A stretch of 64,000 nt of DNA from Burkholderia stagnalis. Lineage in GTDB: Bacteria > Pseudomonadota > Gammaproteobacteria > Burkholderiales > Burkholderiaceae. The stretch covers positions 62,001 to 126,000 of the forward strand of contig NZ_CADESW010000023.1 of assembly GCF_902830275.1 (NCBI RefSeq), written 5' to 3'. This document shows, piece by piece, positions 62,855 through 64,000 of the stretch. The translations under genes and the position numbers were made by a program. The notes under the pieces are model-generated. The model did not search any database and was not told the origin of the DNA. It worked only from the letters and a program-made list of their open reading frames with translations. Each line of letters begins with the position of its first letter. Position 1 is the first letter of the stretch.

Positions 62855-64000
<1,146 letters not shown>

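Overview
This 64 kb window is high-GC, densely coded bacterial chromosome that looks like the core of chromosome 1 of a Burkholderia species (cepacia-complex type). The evidence is protein-level: the EIIA-HPr-EI fusion nag PTS, an imuA-imuB-dnaE2 cassette, a cytochrome oxidase cluster with betaproteobacterial accessory proteins, a proteobacterial (third-type) GshA, and a secB-grxC-rhodanese/gpmA neighbourhood. I see no rRNA, tRNA, CRISPR array, insertion sequence or prophage.

Layout. (1) 1-9.8 kb: a GH20 beta-hexosaminidase (5' end outside the window) converges on a minus-strand operon nagR-nagA-nagB(II)-ptsP-nagE for N-acetylglucosamine. A strong sigma70 promoter overlaps a perfect palindromic operator in front of nagR. 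(2) 10-15.4 kb: SOS mutagenesis cassette imuA-imuB-dnaE2 behind a canonical LexA box. (3) 15.5-22 kb: a TrpX-type ABC importer, a small four-cysteine secreted protein, an orphan MetQ-type binding protein, a 19 x 7 bp minisatellite, a Cache chemoreceptor and a YciI-like protein. (4) 22.3-33 kb: aa3/caa3-type cytochrome c oxidase structural and assembly genes (ctaCDGE, SURF1, heme A synthesis ctaA/ctaB, two Sco-type proteins, several small membrane proteins). (5) 33-41.7 kb: housekeeping genes (BioC-like methyltransferase, ComF, TrmL, macro-domain deacetylase, GpsA, SecB, glutaredoxin, rhodanese, GpmA, S41 protease, MoeB). (6) 41.7-47 kb: general PTS proteins EI, HPr and an EIIA-Man, then gshB and gshA. 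(7) 47-53 kb: glnK-amtB with a sigma54 promoter, ubiK, yifB, a small lipoprotein, a TlpA-type thioredoxin. (8) 53-64 kb: dctA-dctB-dctD C4-dicarboxylate uptake, with a sigma54 promoter and a tiny leader ORF before dctA, then actP-DUF485 and a CaiB/acyl-CoA dehydrogenase cluster running off the end.

The genes work as modules. External chito-oligosaccharide is cleaved, imported and phosphorylated, deacetylated and deaminated under one GntR repressor. DNA damage induces translesion synthesis. The oxidase cluster carries its own heme A and copper assembly factors. The nitrogen and C4-dicarboxylate modules each show a sigma54 promoter, and the dct module also encodes its own sigma54 activator.

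Most of the window is well-known core biology. The most interesting less-explained points are the 11-residue leader ORF between the sigma54 promoter and dctA, the oxidase subunit II fused to a c-type cytochrome and an OmpA domain, the second IIB domain of NagE without its cysteine, the heptamer minisatellite, the terminator separating ptsH from ptsI, and an inverted pair of DnaA-box-like sites.
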